Part shown: one piece after another, positions 22,431 through 34,010 of the stretch
Position numbering within the stretch: position 1 is the first letter of the stretch
Layout of the letters: every line of letters begins with the position of its first letter
Source of the DNA: Wolfiporia cocos
Lineage: Eukaryota > Basidiomycota > Agaricomycetes > Polyporales > Phaeolaceae
DNA: 64,000 bases
Direction: 5' to 3'
Assembly: GCA_029448655.1 (NCBI GenBank)
Contig: JACCLO010000008.1
Location: 1-64,000, forward strand
Notes under the pieces: model-generated
Databases searched by the model: none
What the model saw: the letters and a program-made list of their open reading frames with translations, nothing else
What the model was told of the DNA's origin: nothing
Program-made: the position numbers and the translations under genes

Positions 22431-24059
22431 GCATAGTTCATCACATTAATTACACTATCCAGCTTGCTGTAAACTGATTAGTTACATAAAATCTATACAT
22501 ACTGGTTGCATTGTGTACAATGCTGTGACTTTGCTCCAGCTTCCATAAACTGGTATCATCTTGGAAGAGGCTGTCCTATGTATGTGTGCCACTTTCAGAA
22601 TGATAGGCAATAGTAAGAGTAAACTGATATTCACCTGCATCTGCTCTAGATACAGAGCTGGATCCCCCTGCACTTGTTGTGGCATTTTTCTCAGGCTAAA
22701 TCATATGTGTGGCGAGTCCATTTTTTTGCCATGTGTGCATCACATCTTGGAGATATGTACCATTCAAACTCGCTGTCAGATCAATTCTTCTCTTTGGGGG
22801 AGGCCTAATAGTCTTGGAAGGGTTCCCTTATTTCAATAATGTTTGCTTCTTTTTGTAGCCGAAGTATGTGCTGCGAGTGACTTTGACACATTTATTATAG
22901 CAGTATAGTGCACAGAAGTAATAGTATTCTTGTTTTCCTCTTGTAGAGAGTACATACTGCACAGCTTTGGGCATTCCTGTGCTATGGGCTGCTACAATGT
23001 GCTACTAGCACTGAGTTACAAACACTATGAGTAAACTGCATGGGCTACAGCTTGCTGTGTAGTATGTGCTGGAGGTATATATCCATACAGAATAGGGGGA
23101 GGATATGAATGTATTCCAGCTATAGTAAGTGTTGTTGTTACCAAGTTCGATGATGATCCTAGAACAGATAGTCGAAAGGTAATCATGTTTCTTGTACTGT
23201 TTCCATGCTAAACCTTGTGGTATAATCATATTGGTGGAAGCATGATGATTGATTTTCTAGTGCCTTAGTTTGACTAACTAAAGGTCTCATGAACTTGTTG
23301 TAACATTTAGCTTTCTTCTTTATTTGATATAAGAAGATCGTAGGCTATTCAAGATATGGTTGCTGAGTCCTTAAAGCCATTAGAATATGAGGCTAGGGGT
23401 ATTTGTTTGGTTGTTATTCTTCATCCAAAAATGTACATAGAACGGCATAGCAGGTTCATTATGCCTGAAGCCTATCCTCATCATGTTCTACTAATGTTTG
23501 TTACATTTGTAGGCTGTTGGCAATTGTTCTGACTGCATGGCCAGAATGTCTAGGCCGACTTTCCTAGGAGAGGAATAATTCCATAGCATTGTATTCTGTA
23601 GCAGAGAACCTCATGTTCTAATACTAGTTAAATTGTTGTAACGATTTGTGGAATGGTTGTAATTGTGGTTGATATTTGGAGTTTCACCCCCTTTTTTTCA
23701 GTCTGACCTCCCAATCAAATACCTGGGTGTTATGGCATGCTAATTCCCTTTATACTGACCGATAAAGATATGGATTGGCCATCATGTCACTTTTTAACAA
23801 GGTGATCTCCTCATTGTTCCAAATCCTTGTCAGGATTTGTATGAACTATTACCATTTTTATAAGGTGGTTCCCTTTGTGATTGACTTTTCCAAGGGTCAA
23901 TGGGGTGCATATGATATCTGACTAGATTATTCATGTGAATGATCTGTAGTGCTGCTTTTCTGTAGTATCATCTCTTATAGCCTAAGAGTACCAATTTTTT
24001 GGTGGAGGCAATGGGTAATTTTCGACCGAAAATTTGGGGAAAATAGGTATATGTGTGTT
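22431..24059. other. No supportable gene
   Basis: AT-rich sequence, possibly including the 5' part of the transposase relic at its left end. Around 23700 the plus strand reads SDLPIKYLGVM, which recalls the KYLG motif of non-LTR reverse transcriptases, but stops are frequent and no catalytic motif is visible. Confidence 0.45.
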
Positions 24060-24664
24060 TGTCACGGTAACCACCGTGCCACCCGCCCCAGCGGGGAACC
24101 TCTATATCCACCTATCTTAACCCCTAAAGCCTCCCATCCTCCATAGGCGGAGAACAAGAAGGCACGTCTATTGAGACGTCCTGCCGTATTGCCCAGACTA
24201 GCAGGTAAAGAAGTAGAGACAAGTAGATGCAATGAATAGAGGCCCCCACGCCCAAGTAGGACGCAGCACGTTGTCGTCAAGGACCCTGCACGCAAGAGAC
24301 AAGCAGGCAGAGGGTATTAAAGGTTGCCAGGGGACGCGCCCCCAACGACGAGAAGATAAGTTCTGAGGAGTACCTCAGAACGCTACCTAGTATATATACA
24401 TGTAAACGCAGACTCCTGTAGCTACAAGACCTGCCCTAATGGCGTGGTCTGTGCACACTGTGACTACGCTGCACATGACTATGTAACGCGGGTAACTCCA
24501 GTGACGTACCACATGACCTATGTAAGAGATAAGATATGATGAACGCTTATCTATTTCCCATGCACGTGCAGTCCCGGGCGGCTAGGTATAACGTAGCGAA
24601 TATCTGGGGAATAAAGGTTAATAAATCAGCAGGAAACCCCTTTATTCCGGGATTTCTTGTGACA
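24060..24664 (-). mobile_element. Solo LTR (605 bp), target duplication GTGTT
   Basis: Starts TGTCACGGTAACCACCG and ends TTCTTGTGACA, flanked by GTGTT at 24055-24059 and 24665-24669. The TATA core (agtatatatacatg) is at about 24389. Orientation is inferred from the TATA box. Confidence 0.93.
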
Positions 24665-25928
24665 GTGTTGTGAAATCTTTTAGAATCCATTGATCCAAAC
24701 ATAAGCTCAGATCTCACATGGGTCTTTTTTGGAATGGAATCAGGATTTCTGAGGAAAAGATTCGGATTGGTTGGAATGGCTATGAGTGGCATCTATTCTA
24801 GGGATTAATTCTATCGTCTAGTATCAAAAGTTACTGGCATGATGATGGAATAAATTGGAGGTGTGTTTGCTGTTTATATTCTTCCACCAAGTATATGGGC
24901 TCTGAAGTTTTGTTGCTTTGATCACAATCATCTGGGGATAAGTGCCTTTCCATTTTTTGTTATAGGTGGTGCCAACTTCCACACAGCATGTGAAGAGATC
25001 AGGATGGATCTCCAACATAATCCAGATATTTCTTCTTGCAAAATATACTGGTTTGGTTCTTGATGTCCCATTGGGAAAATTTAATTTAAGAATTGCCAAG
25101 ATGTCAAGAACACTCTACTGATTGATAAACCAATAGTTCCTCTTTTTGTTTTTCTTCTCAAATTCCATATGTATTTTGGTCTCTTTTCATTGAGTTTATA
25201 ATATGTGATGTTTATCTAGTTGGCTTATGTAAACTGAACCAAACAGTTTGTTTGTGTGACTTTTAATTCTTGTCAGAATTGAAGCAATATTTATAGGCTT
25301 GTCATTGCCTCTTCCAGAAGCTCATAAATGAGTGATTTCTAGGACCTCATATGTCTTATTTTACTAAGATGCTTTTATAGTTTGTTAAAATAGGCATTCA
25401 TTCCTCTTGTCAGAGGTGAAGACAATTCTTTGTAAGAATTGATCGATGAATGTGTCTCCATTTGTGTAAGCAAATGAACCAGTAATGGTTTTTGGATCAT
25501 ACACAAAGATGTAATACTGGGATTCAATCTTTCCACAAGTATTCGTTATATCCTAGAGACTGTGAGAGCATCTTATGATGATCTGTTGTTTCCTTTATTC
25601 TCTACATTGTTGTATTCCTTTAGGTAATACATTGATAAACTCCCTCGGTAATGAGAGGAGACAGGTTTAATAACCTGGAAACTGAACCAGTGATGTAGAG
25701 TTCCCTAAAGGAACTTGAATAAGAAACATTGAAGCAAACTTCAGTTTTTCTTATCATTGGATTTGTACAAATGTGGATTTGCAGTGTCTTTTTCAAGCAA
25801 ATGATAGCAAGACTGATTTCTTTTCTTTATATCTAATGAGACATTGTATTGGTAGTGACTAAGGGCTTTCCTAACTAATGTTTCCAATACTACTTGGTAT
25901 AGTAAGAGACCATGGTATTAGTCATCTA
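24665..25928. other. AT-rich DNA with coding-like fragments, unidentified
   Basis: Fragments read as protein on either strand (for instance 24824-25099 minus and 24863-25063 plus) without a continuous frame or a motif I recognise. The solo LTR at 24060 separates them from similar AT-rich sequence on the left. Confidence 0.4.
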
Positions 25929-26544
25929 CTAATCTTTGTTGTACTTCCAAGGAGATCCTGGACATCCTAGAACAAACAGCATTATGAGCGACTCGGTGAG
26001 GTCTGTTGGAGACTCCTTGCTTCCACTTGATGCAGCTGTCTTGTCAGAGAGGTCTGTGATGAATTTGTCCAACCATTGCCGTCGTGATGCATCTTTTGCT
26101 TGCAGCTTCTTCTGTACATCCTCATCCTCTTCTCGTCCCACAATGTGCCAGAGGAAGTCCTCTGTATGTGAAGTGAAGAAAAGGTGATATGTCCACACAC
26201 ATATCTTTATCTCTAGTCGACCATTGGTGACAACATCCGGTGAACTGTCGTCGGCACTGCACTTGTGCAAAGTCCTACAATCATACAGTGAGACCGAACC
26301 AGTCAGCCAAAAACAGAGACTAGCCGGCGAAGGAACAGTCGTTTCTTAGCCATGGAGGCGGTGATGCCTTTTGTGTGTTCGTCCTACAAAGTCGTCAACG
26401 AGGAAACACTGGTGCAGATTTATAATTCACCTTCATGAACGATTCTATGTATGCTTCCCACCGCCCGGACAATACCTCTGGGTCGTCAAAACTCGAGTCT
26501 TCATTCCCAATAAGCTGAATCGTAACTGTCTTGCTCTCTGGTAG

Positions 26545-26596
26545 CTAGACGACCATTAGCTAAGTTATTATAGCGCATATAGTCACTGAAACATAC
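26545..26596 (-). other. Inferred 52-bp intron in gene H1
   Basis: Minus-strand GTATGT donor, then a ttagctaatgg stretch resembling a branch site, and a GTCTAG acceptor. It separates two phase-0 exons of 51 and 38 codons. Confidence 0.7.
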
Positions 26597-26660
26597 CCAG
26601 TCCATACGGAAGAGATTCTCGTCAGGTCCAATCTCCCTTTTCATGTTGTGCCAGGTGTTG

Positions 26661-27379
26661 TGTCACGGTTTTTACCGTTGACTAAGGGTACGCCTATCTT
26701 TTCGCCTTTCTTTTAGGCCTTCAGCGTACGCCTCGCACCCCCAATCCCCTAGTTCTCATGTCCTTGTCATACGCGTACCTTAGCCAGGACGTCACGTGAC
26801 ACCATAGATTAGATAGTAGCACCACCCCAGACAGCGTTGGCTTATCGTTAGCCTAGCGTTATCTTAACGTTAGCTTAGCGTCGGCACTAACCTAGCGCCT
26901 GTCCTACCGGCGTCAGCCTTACAGCTGACGTCATACATTATGCACAGCCTTGTATCTATGGGGATGACCCTAGATACTTAGGCCTCCAGCCTGGGCCCTT
27001 ATGGTCCAGGCTTCTATGTTTATGTCAGTGCATGTGACGTGTGCCCTTACAGGCGCACAGACCATTACTTTAGGGTAGTACCTTTAGATAGTGGTCCATC
27101 CATGTACTTATATGTCTCGTTCTTTGGCCTTAGAGCCTTAGAACGATTATTCTCGACTTTGGGGCTTAGTCCCCCGGTTATGCCATCTGCGTCTGCTTGT
27201 GCACCTCGACATCGACCTCTGGCCTTAGTTGGCCCCTTCAAGGTCTCTGTCTACAACCTCTGGCTTCATTCTTAGACCGCTAGTCTGTGCGACAGCCATC
27301 CGTGGCCGTTACGTCGCCCCTCTATACGGTCCTCAAGCCATGTTAGTGACTTGTAGGCAATGACGGTATTTCTGCGTCA
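26661..27379 (+). mobile_element. Solo LTR (719 bp), target duplication TGTTG
   Basis: Starts TGTCACGG, ends CTGCGTCA, with TGTTG at 26656-26660 and 27380-27384. It is the same family as 17516-18922. It sits inside an exon of gene H1, between the codons for DQI and NTW. Short frames inside it are LTR sequence, not genes. Confidence 0.95.
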
Positions 27380-27473
27380 TGTTGATCTGATCTTGCGTAG
27401 CAGGCGATGCAATCTCATGCTCATGGTGCAATATTTCAAATAGCTCTTGGCTGTTAATGTCAGAGATTATGTG

Positions 27474-28078
27474 CTAGGTCTGCCACTACGATGAGGATTC
27501 ATTTGATATTAATTGGGCGTGCTTAAATATGAGCCGAGGGAGGCATTGAGAATGTAAGGATCTACCAACCTCTGTCCCAACGATGTGGGCACAAAGCCGA
27601 CAGCACTGCCGAGGCACTGGCCTCGCACACAGCCGACACTGTCGAGCCGCAGAGTTGAGATCCCACAATGTCAGTGGAAGTAAGCAAGAAAAGTATTGAC
27701 AGCAGGAGCTACGGCATGGGCACAAAGTCGACATCATCGAGCAGCAAAATAGGACAACCTGCAGCAATGATACAAGGAACAGACAGACACTACGATCAAG
27801 CAGCTATAGCAGCGTCCTGATGCAGATGTCTTGCCAGAGAGGTCTGTGGCGAATTCATCCTACCATTGCCGTCGTGATGCGTCCCTTGCTTGCAGCTTCT
27901 TCTGTACATCCTCACGCCCTTCGACTTGTGCCTTGTGCAAAGACCTATACACCGTCCAGCAATATGAGCGTGGTGTCCGTGAGGGGGACAAACAGTGACT
28001 GCGTTGTGCAGCCTTACCAATCTTCGCCATGCGCAAACAGATCATTGAATTGCAAAGACAAATATGTACATATGATTT
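27474..28078 (-). other. Diverged partial copy of an H1 block, otherwise unassigned
   Basis: At about 27830-27930 the minus strand encodes REDVQKKLQARDASRRQW-stop-DEFATDLSGKT, a close duplicate of the H1 block at 25929-26270. A GTTAGTATG donor-like site at about 28128 suggests that the end of gene H2 is spliced towards this region. 27490-27770 is GC-richer but has no clear frame. Confidence 0.45.
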
Positions 28079-31000
28079 CTACTGTACACCAAAGAGGCAT
28101 CGTGGATGAGGACGCAAGGGAAACATACTAACGACGATGTGCAGAACGTCGAGGCTGTGACCGCTTGTATTGGGAGGGCCCTGGCTGCTGAGATTGGGAC
28201 GAGACCCGTGGCTCGAGATTGATCGTGTGAGGTGAGGTGGGCCACGCGTACTCCCGCTCGGGTATTGTATCGTGTTGCACCTCCTCGAAGCACTTTGGCC
28301 ACGTCGGCCACGGCGCACCGATGCGCTGGCACCTGTCATGCTTTGCTCGCTGGGCACTACAGAACGATTTCATATTGAAAGCGTCATCTCAGTGTGGGGG
28401 TTATAGTCCGACCCCAGCCCCTGTGACGCGAACCAATGCGCAATATCGTAAATATCAACTTCGCGCTCAACGGAACTAGGGTATGGCTGCAGTTGAGCAG
28501 GGAGTGATCCGCGAAGCCATTGCATGCACTGAACGATGTGATTGTAAAGCCCCTCGATTGAAAAAAGCTTGACCAGCTGCTTGAGGAACAACGTTTGGTC
28601 GCCAGAAACCGGAAGTGCCTGATTGATGAGCACCCACATCTGAACGTCATCAGCGTGTGGGAAGCCGGACGGTGTGAATGAAACGGAGATGAGCCCGGAG
28701 ATGAGCTCCTGGGCGCGAGACTGGTCTTGCAGGAACCATAAATACCAGTACGACGGTGTGCTGGTACGAGAGGGCTCGGAACCCACAAAATTGGGCGCAT
28801 ACTCTGCGCGTGGCTCAGAGATGAACATCCATCTACCTGTCTTGGGGTCGAAAACCTTGTTAGGATTCTGCCACCTCTCCACTAGCGTTGAAAGGCCCGT
28901 CACGCTTCGTAAAACTAAATCATTGGTAGCCTGCAAGATTAGCTCCCACACGCGAGCGCGGGCGGGGCCATTCTCCAATTTGGCTGCTGCGATCATCTGC
29001 CGTGCATCGGCGGGGTGGCGGGGGAAGCGATTAAACCAGGGGCCAGCAGCGGCCCAAGGGGAATTGCGCGGCGGACGGACTTCAGTCGGCCAGTCTGATG
29101 GGACCAATGGCTCTCTGTTTGGGTCAGGCTCGCTTTGACGCGACGGACCCGCAGATGCGCCGGACAAAGTCTTCGCCCTCTTGATTGTTACCGCCTTGTC
29201 TTCTGATTCCTCATCATCGCCGTCAGAGTACTCTTGCGAACTGTCGCGGCAGTGAGTACGCTTTGCGGGGATGGTCGTGACACAGATATACGCTCATACC
29301 GTATAACCTGTGTACCGCTATCCTAGTATCCCTCAACCTAACACGCAAGTCCTTTGGGGGTAACCCCACACCGCAGTGACGAGGCGCAGACGAGCAGGTC
29401 TAAGAGGTGGCTAAGCCAGCAGTCGCACACAGTGGTAGAGGTGGTATACAGGGGGACAAGCCCCAACGTCGAGAATAACTAGCATGGGGCTGTAAGGCCC
29501 CAGCGCAGTAGACTATATACATGTGCAGACACAGAGGCGCGCGGTACTACCTACCCTACAGTAAGAGTCCGTGCGCAGTCTACATCATGTGCTACAGTAA
29601 GCGTGAGCCAAAGGCGACCTATACACGTGAGTGGTTACGCTGCTATGGGGGCGCATTGACCACTGTACTACGACTGAAACGAGGTCATGTGACTACAACA
29701 CTAGGGTACGGGGGTTCGACCCCATGCCACGGTAATAAACCGTGACAGGTCGACGAGGTTTGCTTGGAGATTTGCGGTTCGACAAGGGGCTGCGCGACCG
29801 CGCAACTGGCAGCCATCTCTCCATCACGCGCAACCTCACGAACGCGTTCTCCCGCTCGCTGTACCGACGGATGGGCGCGCCGCTCGGCCTCGCGAACACG
29901 CTCCTCAGTTCCGCGAATGCGCTCGTTAGCCTCCCGAGTACGCTCATCGAGAAGGCGGTGGCGCTCATCCAACGTGTGTTCGCGCTCCTTAGCCTTGCGC
30001 TCGCGCTCCTCAACCCTGCGCTCGCAGTTCTCTGTCTTGCACTCACGATCCTGCAGCGCGCGTTCGCGTTCCCCATCCTCGCGCTCGCGATACTCCAATG
30101 CGCGCTCGTGCTTTTCTGCCTTGCGCTCGCGCTCCTCTGCCTTGCGCTCGCGCTCCTCTGCCTTGCGCTCGCGCTCCTCTGCCTTGCACTCACGATCCTG
30201 CAGCGCACGTTCGCGCTCCCCATCCCTGCGCTCGCGCTGCTCCAATGCGCGCTTGCGCTCCTCGGCCTTGCGCTCGCGCTCCTCGGCCTCACGAGTACGG
30301 TCTAGCGATGCGCAGTCGCGCCTGTCAGCCTCGCGAACACGCTCCTCGGCCTCGCGAATGCGCTCCTCGGCTACGCAAGCACGCTGTTCCGATGCGCGTT
30401 CGCGCTCCCCAGCCTGACGAGCGAGCTCCTGGGCCACCGAAACGCACTGCTCGGCCTCACGAACGCGCTCCTGGGCCTTGCTGGCATGCTCCTCCGATGC
30501 GCGGTCGCGCTCCTCTGCCTCGCGCTCACGATCCTGCAGCGCCCGTTCGCACTCTTCGACCTTGTGGTGGCGCTCCTCGGCCTCGCGGTGGCGCTCCTTG
30601 ACTCCACGGTGGCGCTCATCCAACGCGCGTTCACGCTCCTCCAACGCGCGTTTGCGCTCATCAGATCTTTGAGCGCGGTCCTCAGCGTCGCGCGTACGCT
30701 GTTGATCTGCGCGTTCGCGCTCCTCCGCCGAGCGGTCGCGATCACTGGCCTGGCGAACGACCTGCTCAGCCACGCGAGCACAGTCCTCAGCCGCGCGAGC
30801 ACGATCCTCAACCGCGCGGACACGGTCCTCAGCCTGCTGGTCGAGACCTTCGACTAGAACCGCGCGAGCATTGGCGGCTTCCGCCGCACCGTTAGCGTCG
30901 GCAAGTTCGCGGGAAACTTCCGCAAGACGAGTCTCGAGCTGTCGCGCGCGGGCAATGGCCGCATCCCGCTCTTGCATGGCATCTTGATTGAGCTGTCGTG

Positions 31001-31101
31001 GTCGGAAAGTAAGCCGTCGTCCTACGGATAGCTGAAGGGATGGCTTACCAAAAGACGGTCCCTGAGCGTCGTGTACAGCACCGGTAACAGACCACGGTGC
31101 A
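28079..31101 (-). pseudogene. Coiled-coil protein gene H2, disrupted by two LTR insertions
   Basis: Minus-strand gene of unknown function. The first roughly 400 codons (from MQERDAAIARARQL at about 30978) form a very long Glu/Arg/Ala coiled coil with repeats of the type AEERERK; at about 30105-30190 the coding DNA is a 21-bp tandem repeat. A globular part follows (PRNSPWAAAGPWFNRFPRHP, WYLWFLQDQSRAQELISG), then a Ser/Arg-rich tail. The solo LTR at 29278-29747 interrupts it. If the LTR and one duplication are ignored the frame runs on unbroken from SSKQTSST-type sequence into IPAKRTHCRD. A TGA at 28370-28372 lies in frame and the frame stays open to 28079, so it may be a mutated CGA. The 5' end is cut at 31101 by element F; the apparent ATG at 31109 belongs to the LTR. 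Confidence 0.7.
29278..29747 (-). mobile_element. Solo LTR (470 bp), target duplication GGTCG
   Basis: Starts TGACACAG, ends CCGTGACA, flanked by GGTCG at 29273-29277 and 29748-29752. The TATA core lies at about 29515. It inserted between two codons of gene H2. Confidence 0.95.
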
Positions 31102-31561
31102 TGACACAAACCAAACTACAATACTTACTAAGATCCTTTGGGGGGTGTCTTAGAGGGTAGAAAGTAAAGTGGTGAGGCGATGAAGTAGCTTGTTAGGCTG
31201 TAGTTCAATATCGAGGAGAACAGAACTGAGGTTTAACGCTCAGTCTGCCCTAGTATATATACATGCGTCGCGAGACCCCTAATACTACTAGGACCTACGG
31301 TACCTAAGGATGAGTAACGCTACATGTGATCTAATACTTCGACATGTGATTCTAGGTAAGAGCATCAGTCAGCGATCATGTGAGCATAGACGATGCATGT
31401 GATTCTGGTTGGTATGGAACCTGCTAGAAGGTTCCGGTAAATTCCATGGACGTAAGCGCTTGGTCACGTGATGTGCTAGTTATACGTATTCTATGCTACA
31501 ACGTAGATATTGAAGTGTAAAAGCAGGAAAAATAGCTAAAAATAAGGAAAAATCTGTGACA
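31102..31561 (-). repeat. 3' LTR of element F (460 bp)
   Basis: Starts TGACACAAACC and ends TCTGTGACA, abutting a polypurine tract on the minus strand (gaagagggggtaa). A TATA core (agtatatatacatg) is at 31251-31264. In the minus direction the sequence downstream of the TATA box contains cagttctgttc, the position where other elements here carry their self-primer. Confidence 0.85.
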
Positions 31562-31572
31562 TTACCCCCTCT

Positions 31573-32544
31573 TCAAGGTTCGACGTCCCGGAGAAGGAGT
31601 TCCATTTCTTCAAGTTCTTCAGGTGTCATATTTGAGGTGTCCAGTTCTGGAAATGCTTCGAATGTAATGCGACGACCTGTAGAACCGAAACCCTTATCTC
31701 CTCTTCCGTTGTCTTCTTTCTCATGTCTGGCTTTGTAGCTGTCGTGTGAGGTGAGGTATTCTTCTGACTGGTCTAATGGTAAGACCAGAAGTTGTGCAAT
31801 ACGGTCACCTTCTTCTACCGCGTATTCTGTCGTGCCCAAGTTTAGTAACATTACTTTTACTTCTCCACGATAATCCCAGTCGATTACACCGCCTACGACT
31901 AGTATGCTTTTCTTAGCCATGCTAGATCATGTCTGCAGTTGTCCATATGTTCCGTAGGGTAGTAACACCTTCAATCCTGCGGATATGGTGGTTACTTTTC
32001 CTGGTGGAACGGTGACGTCTTCTGCTGCGGCGATGTCGTAACCTGCTGAGTGTGGAGTACCCTTGGTTGGGTATTTGGTGTCTGAACTTGGGTCGATTGC
32101 GAATTCTAGGTAGTTATTTTCTTTCGCTTTGACTTCTACAAAGTTGCCATTTTTGTCCCGTTTTAACCACTTGCGTTCTTTCGCTAGTTCTTCTGGTGAG
32201 AAACTTTCGAACTCAAGAGGCCAGTCGTCGGGCCAGAGAATGGAGTCCCCAACTTTCCAGTCTGGGTCGTCTTCTGGGCTTGCTACGCAAACCCGGGGGT
32301 TAGTTCTTGTCTTTCGCTTGGGTCGTCCTTGGGTGTGGAGATTGTGAGTCTTCTTATAATCGTCCACAATTTCCTTGGAGTTCCCGAGCGTTTCCTCATT
32401 CTGCCATGTGTCTTCCTCAGCTGTGAAACCCTTCCATCGCACTAGGAATTGTAATCTTCCTGTGGGTGTCGTTCGATGGTTTAGGATTTCTTCGACTTCG
32501 TATTCTCCGTTGTCTTCAGGTTCTGGCGGCGTCTTGTCTCCTGA
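31573..32544 (-). pseudogene. Element F pol C-terminus: chromodomain plus dUTPase
   Basis: End of a polyprotein. The order is a chromodomain (YEVEEILNHR ... LVRWKGFTAEEDTWQNEETL), a linker with WPDDWP, then a dUTPase-like domain. The dUTPase shows HSAGYDIAAAEDV (motif 1), a region around QLQT and MAKKSILVVGGVID (motifs 2-3), GDRIAQLLVLP (motif 4) and RGDKGFGSTGR (motif 5). A 30-residue acidic tail follows. One TGA at about 31925 interrupts motif 2 where the family has Arg (CGA), so this copy is inactive. The chromodomain is likely to steer integration to marked chromatin; the dUTPase would limit uracil in cDNA. Confidence 0.85.
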
Positions 32545-32545
32545 G

Positions 32546-33390
32546 TGTCACAGATTTATCTGGGGCTTACAGCATTTTTCCTACGATTATAGCAATTTAC
32601 CTGGGATTTATACGTCTAACTACAAGTTATCTACGGGTTAACTCCCATTGCCACCACGACAAGCTCTTAACTGGGCTTATCACCACATGACCAGCTTACA
32701 TAACGCTACGGCACCTTCCGGTCCAATAGCATAGTTACAGCTACGTCATACAGGTCTCGCCCGTCAGAGCAAGACCAGCCACGTCATAGATCCTAGATCA
32801 TAATGATAGGCCGAGCGCGGCACGCTCGCATAATAATGTCCACAAGTACAAACAGTGCCTCGCGGCCTTGTACTATTGGGTCGGCCTTCCCGGCTTCCCA
32901 CCGCCATAAGATCCTTGATCACAATGGCACCTCAGGCGCGCCACGCCTTCGCATAATAATGGCAACACGGCCAAATAGCACTATATTAGCATCAAGGCAA
33001 TATCGCTATAGGCTCGGCCTTCTCGGCCATCCCACGGACTCGGCGTTCTCCAAGTCCCGGGCTTCTGCCATCACGGCGTTGCCCAAACACCGGTCCTAGC
33101 CTCACGGCTAAGACCACCATATGCTCCGGTAACCATCCGGTCCGGACATATCACATGCTACGGTGCCTGCTGGCCCAATAGCATACCGACCTCGGCGCCT
33201 CGCCTTGGTCATCCAACGAAGCACGGCCAATCGCCATTATACCGCAAGGTATCCGGCAACCGGCTTCACCTATACCCGGGCTGCGCCCGCGTTAGCATCA
33301 CAATAAAGACATAATCCCTCTATTACGATTGGGTCGGCCATTAGGGCCTTCCACGGCCATTCTAGATAGAGTAACTAAACATCAGATAAG
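32546..33390 (+). repeat. Element G LTR, truncated by element A
   Basis: Starts TGTCACAGATTTATC, the same family as the 1,094-bp LTR of element C but in the opposite orientation and visibly diverged. It inserted into pol of element F; CTGAG at 32541-32545 is the left target duplication. At 33390 it is cut by element A, and the remainder must lie right of the window. The 99-aa frame inside it recurs in the C LTRs only because the LTRs are homologous. Confidence 0.85.
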
Positions 33391-34010
33391 TGTCACAAGA
33401 ATTCTCCTAGTTTCCCTATATTTCTTACTATTTTTCCGGCAATTCTACGAATTATCTACGACTTTCTAGACCAATAACTAGCTTATCCGGTTCATAAGTT
33501 AACGGTTACATACGTGCCGAATGATGGCCGCGTTATCTCCCGTAACGACGGTCTTATCTTATCACTAGTAGTTACCATCAGTCACATGTCTAGTTCTAGC
33601 CAATCGGACGTTCCGTCCGGAAGCAGTCAGCGTATAAACGTCAGCGGACCGGGCTTTGGTCACGCCCCGTCTTTGTAATGACAAGAGCGCAAAACGCCAT
33701 TCGCGCGGCCTACGCCGCCTTTCTATATCCCGGTTTTGATCGGCATATGTATTTATCGTATATTACTAAGTACTTAGGTACCTGGGGACTTGCACATACG
33801 AATACGGACATTAGTATTATCTAATAAGACTGTTAGGGGTCTTGTTTATCATGTATATATACTGGACTTGCTGAGCGCTATTGCCTCAGTTCTATTCATT
33901 GCATTCATACTACGAGTTAACCACTCAACGTATCCTGCTTAACACCTGCTTATCCCTTGCCTAACCAGCAAATACCAAGAACATTACAAGTAAGTTGTTA
34001 TCTTGTGTTA
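33391..34010 (+). repeat. 5' LTR of element A (620 bp)
   Basis: Starts TGTCACAAGAATTC and ends CTTGTGTTA, so the 3' end reads TA where CA is usual; element B shares this. It contains GATA-type sites (cttatcttatc near 33552), a TATA box (33854-33861) and a GTAAGT splice donor (33990-33995). Confidence 0.92.
33854..33899 (+). promoter_or_regulatory. TATA box and predicted transcript start of element A
   Basis: TATATATA at 33854-33861 is followed 34 nt later by agttctattcat (33888-33899), which is complementary to the primer-binding site at 34012-34023. In Tf1-type elements this sequence is the first part of the RNA, so transcription should start at about 33888. Confidence 0.7.

Larger units (their letters stand above)
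25929..27473 (-). pseudogene. Unidentified multi-exon gene H1, split by a solo LTR
   Basis: Minus-strand gene of unknown function. One exon runs from 27473 (after a CCTAG acceptor) to 27380, is cut by the solo LTR, and resumes from 26655 to 26597. With one target duplication removed it is exactly 51 codons, ending NLFRMDW at a GTATGT donor. After a 52-bp intron (26545-26596) a 38-codon exon follows (26431-26544; LPESKTVTIQLIG ... EAYIESFMK) and ends at a GTGAAT donor. Both exons are phase 0, which would be unlikely by chance. A further coding block lies at 25929-26274 (REEDEDVQKKLQAKDASRRQW), but its frame and its joining to exon 2 are not certain. I recognise no domain. Upstream exons may lie beyond 27480. 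Confidence 0.6.
31102..32545 (-). mobile_element. Element F: 3' end of a Ty3/gypsy element
   Basis: The outermost element of the nest, on the minus strand. Present here are the 3' LTR (31102-31561), the polypurine tract (31562-31574) and the end of pol (31573-32544). The rest is separated by the element G insertion at 32546 and must lie beyond the window. The host flank on its left is gene H2, with GTGCA at 31097-31101 as the expected target duplication. Confidence 0.85.

Noticed and set aside
23690..23760. KYLG-like motif suggesting a non-LTR reverse transcriptase
   Set aside because: A single short motif between stops, no catalytic FADD or endonuclease motif, no poly(A) tail. Too weak to annotate.
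29742..30857. Several frames of 120-217 codons on the plus strand
   Set aside because: They mirror the repetitive coiled-coil coding sequence of H2 on the minus strand and consist of Leu/Ala or Arg/Ser runs.
31102..31109. ATG at 31109 as the start of the H2 protein
   Set aside because: The codon is in the element F LTR. The native sequence begins only at 31101, and the true start is lost or is the Met at about 30978.
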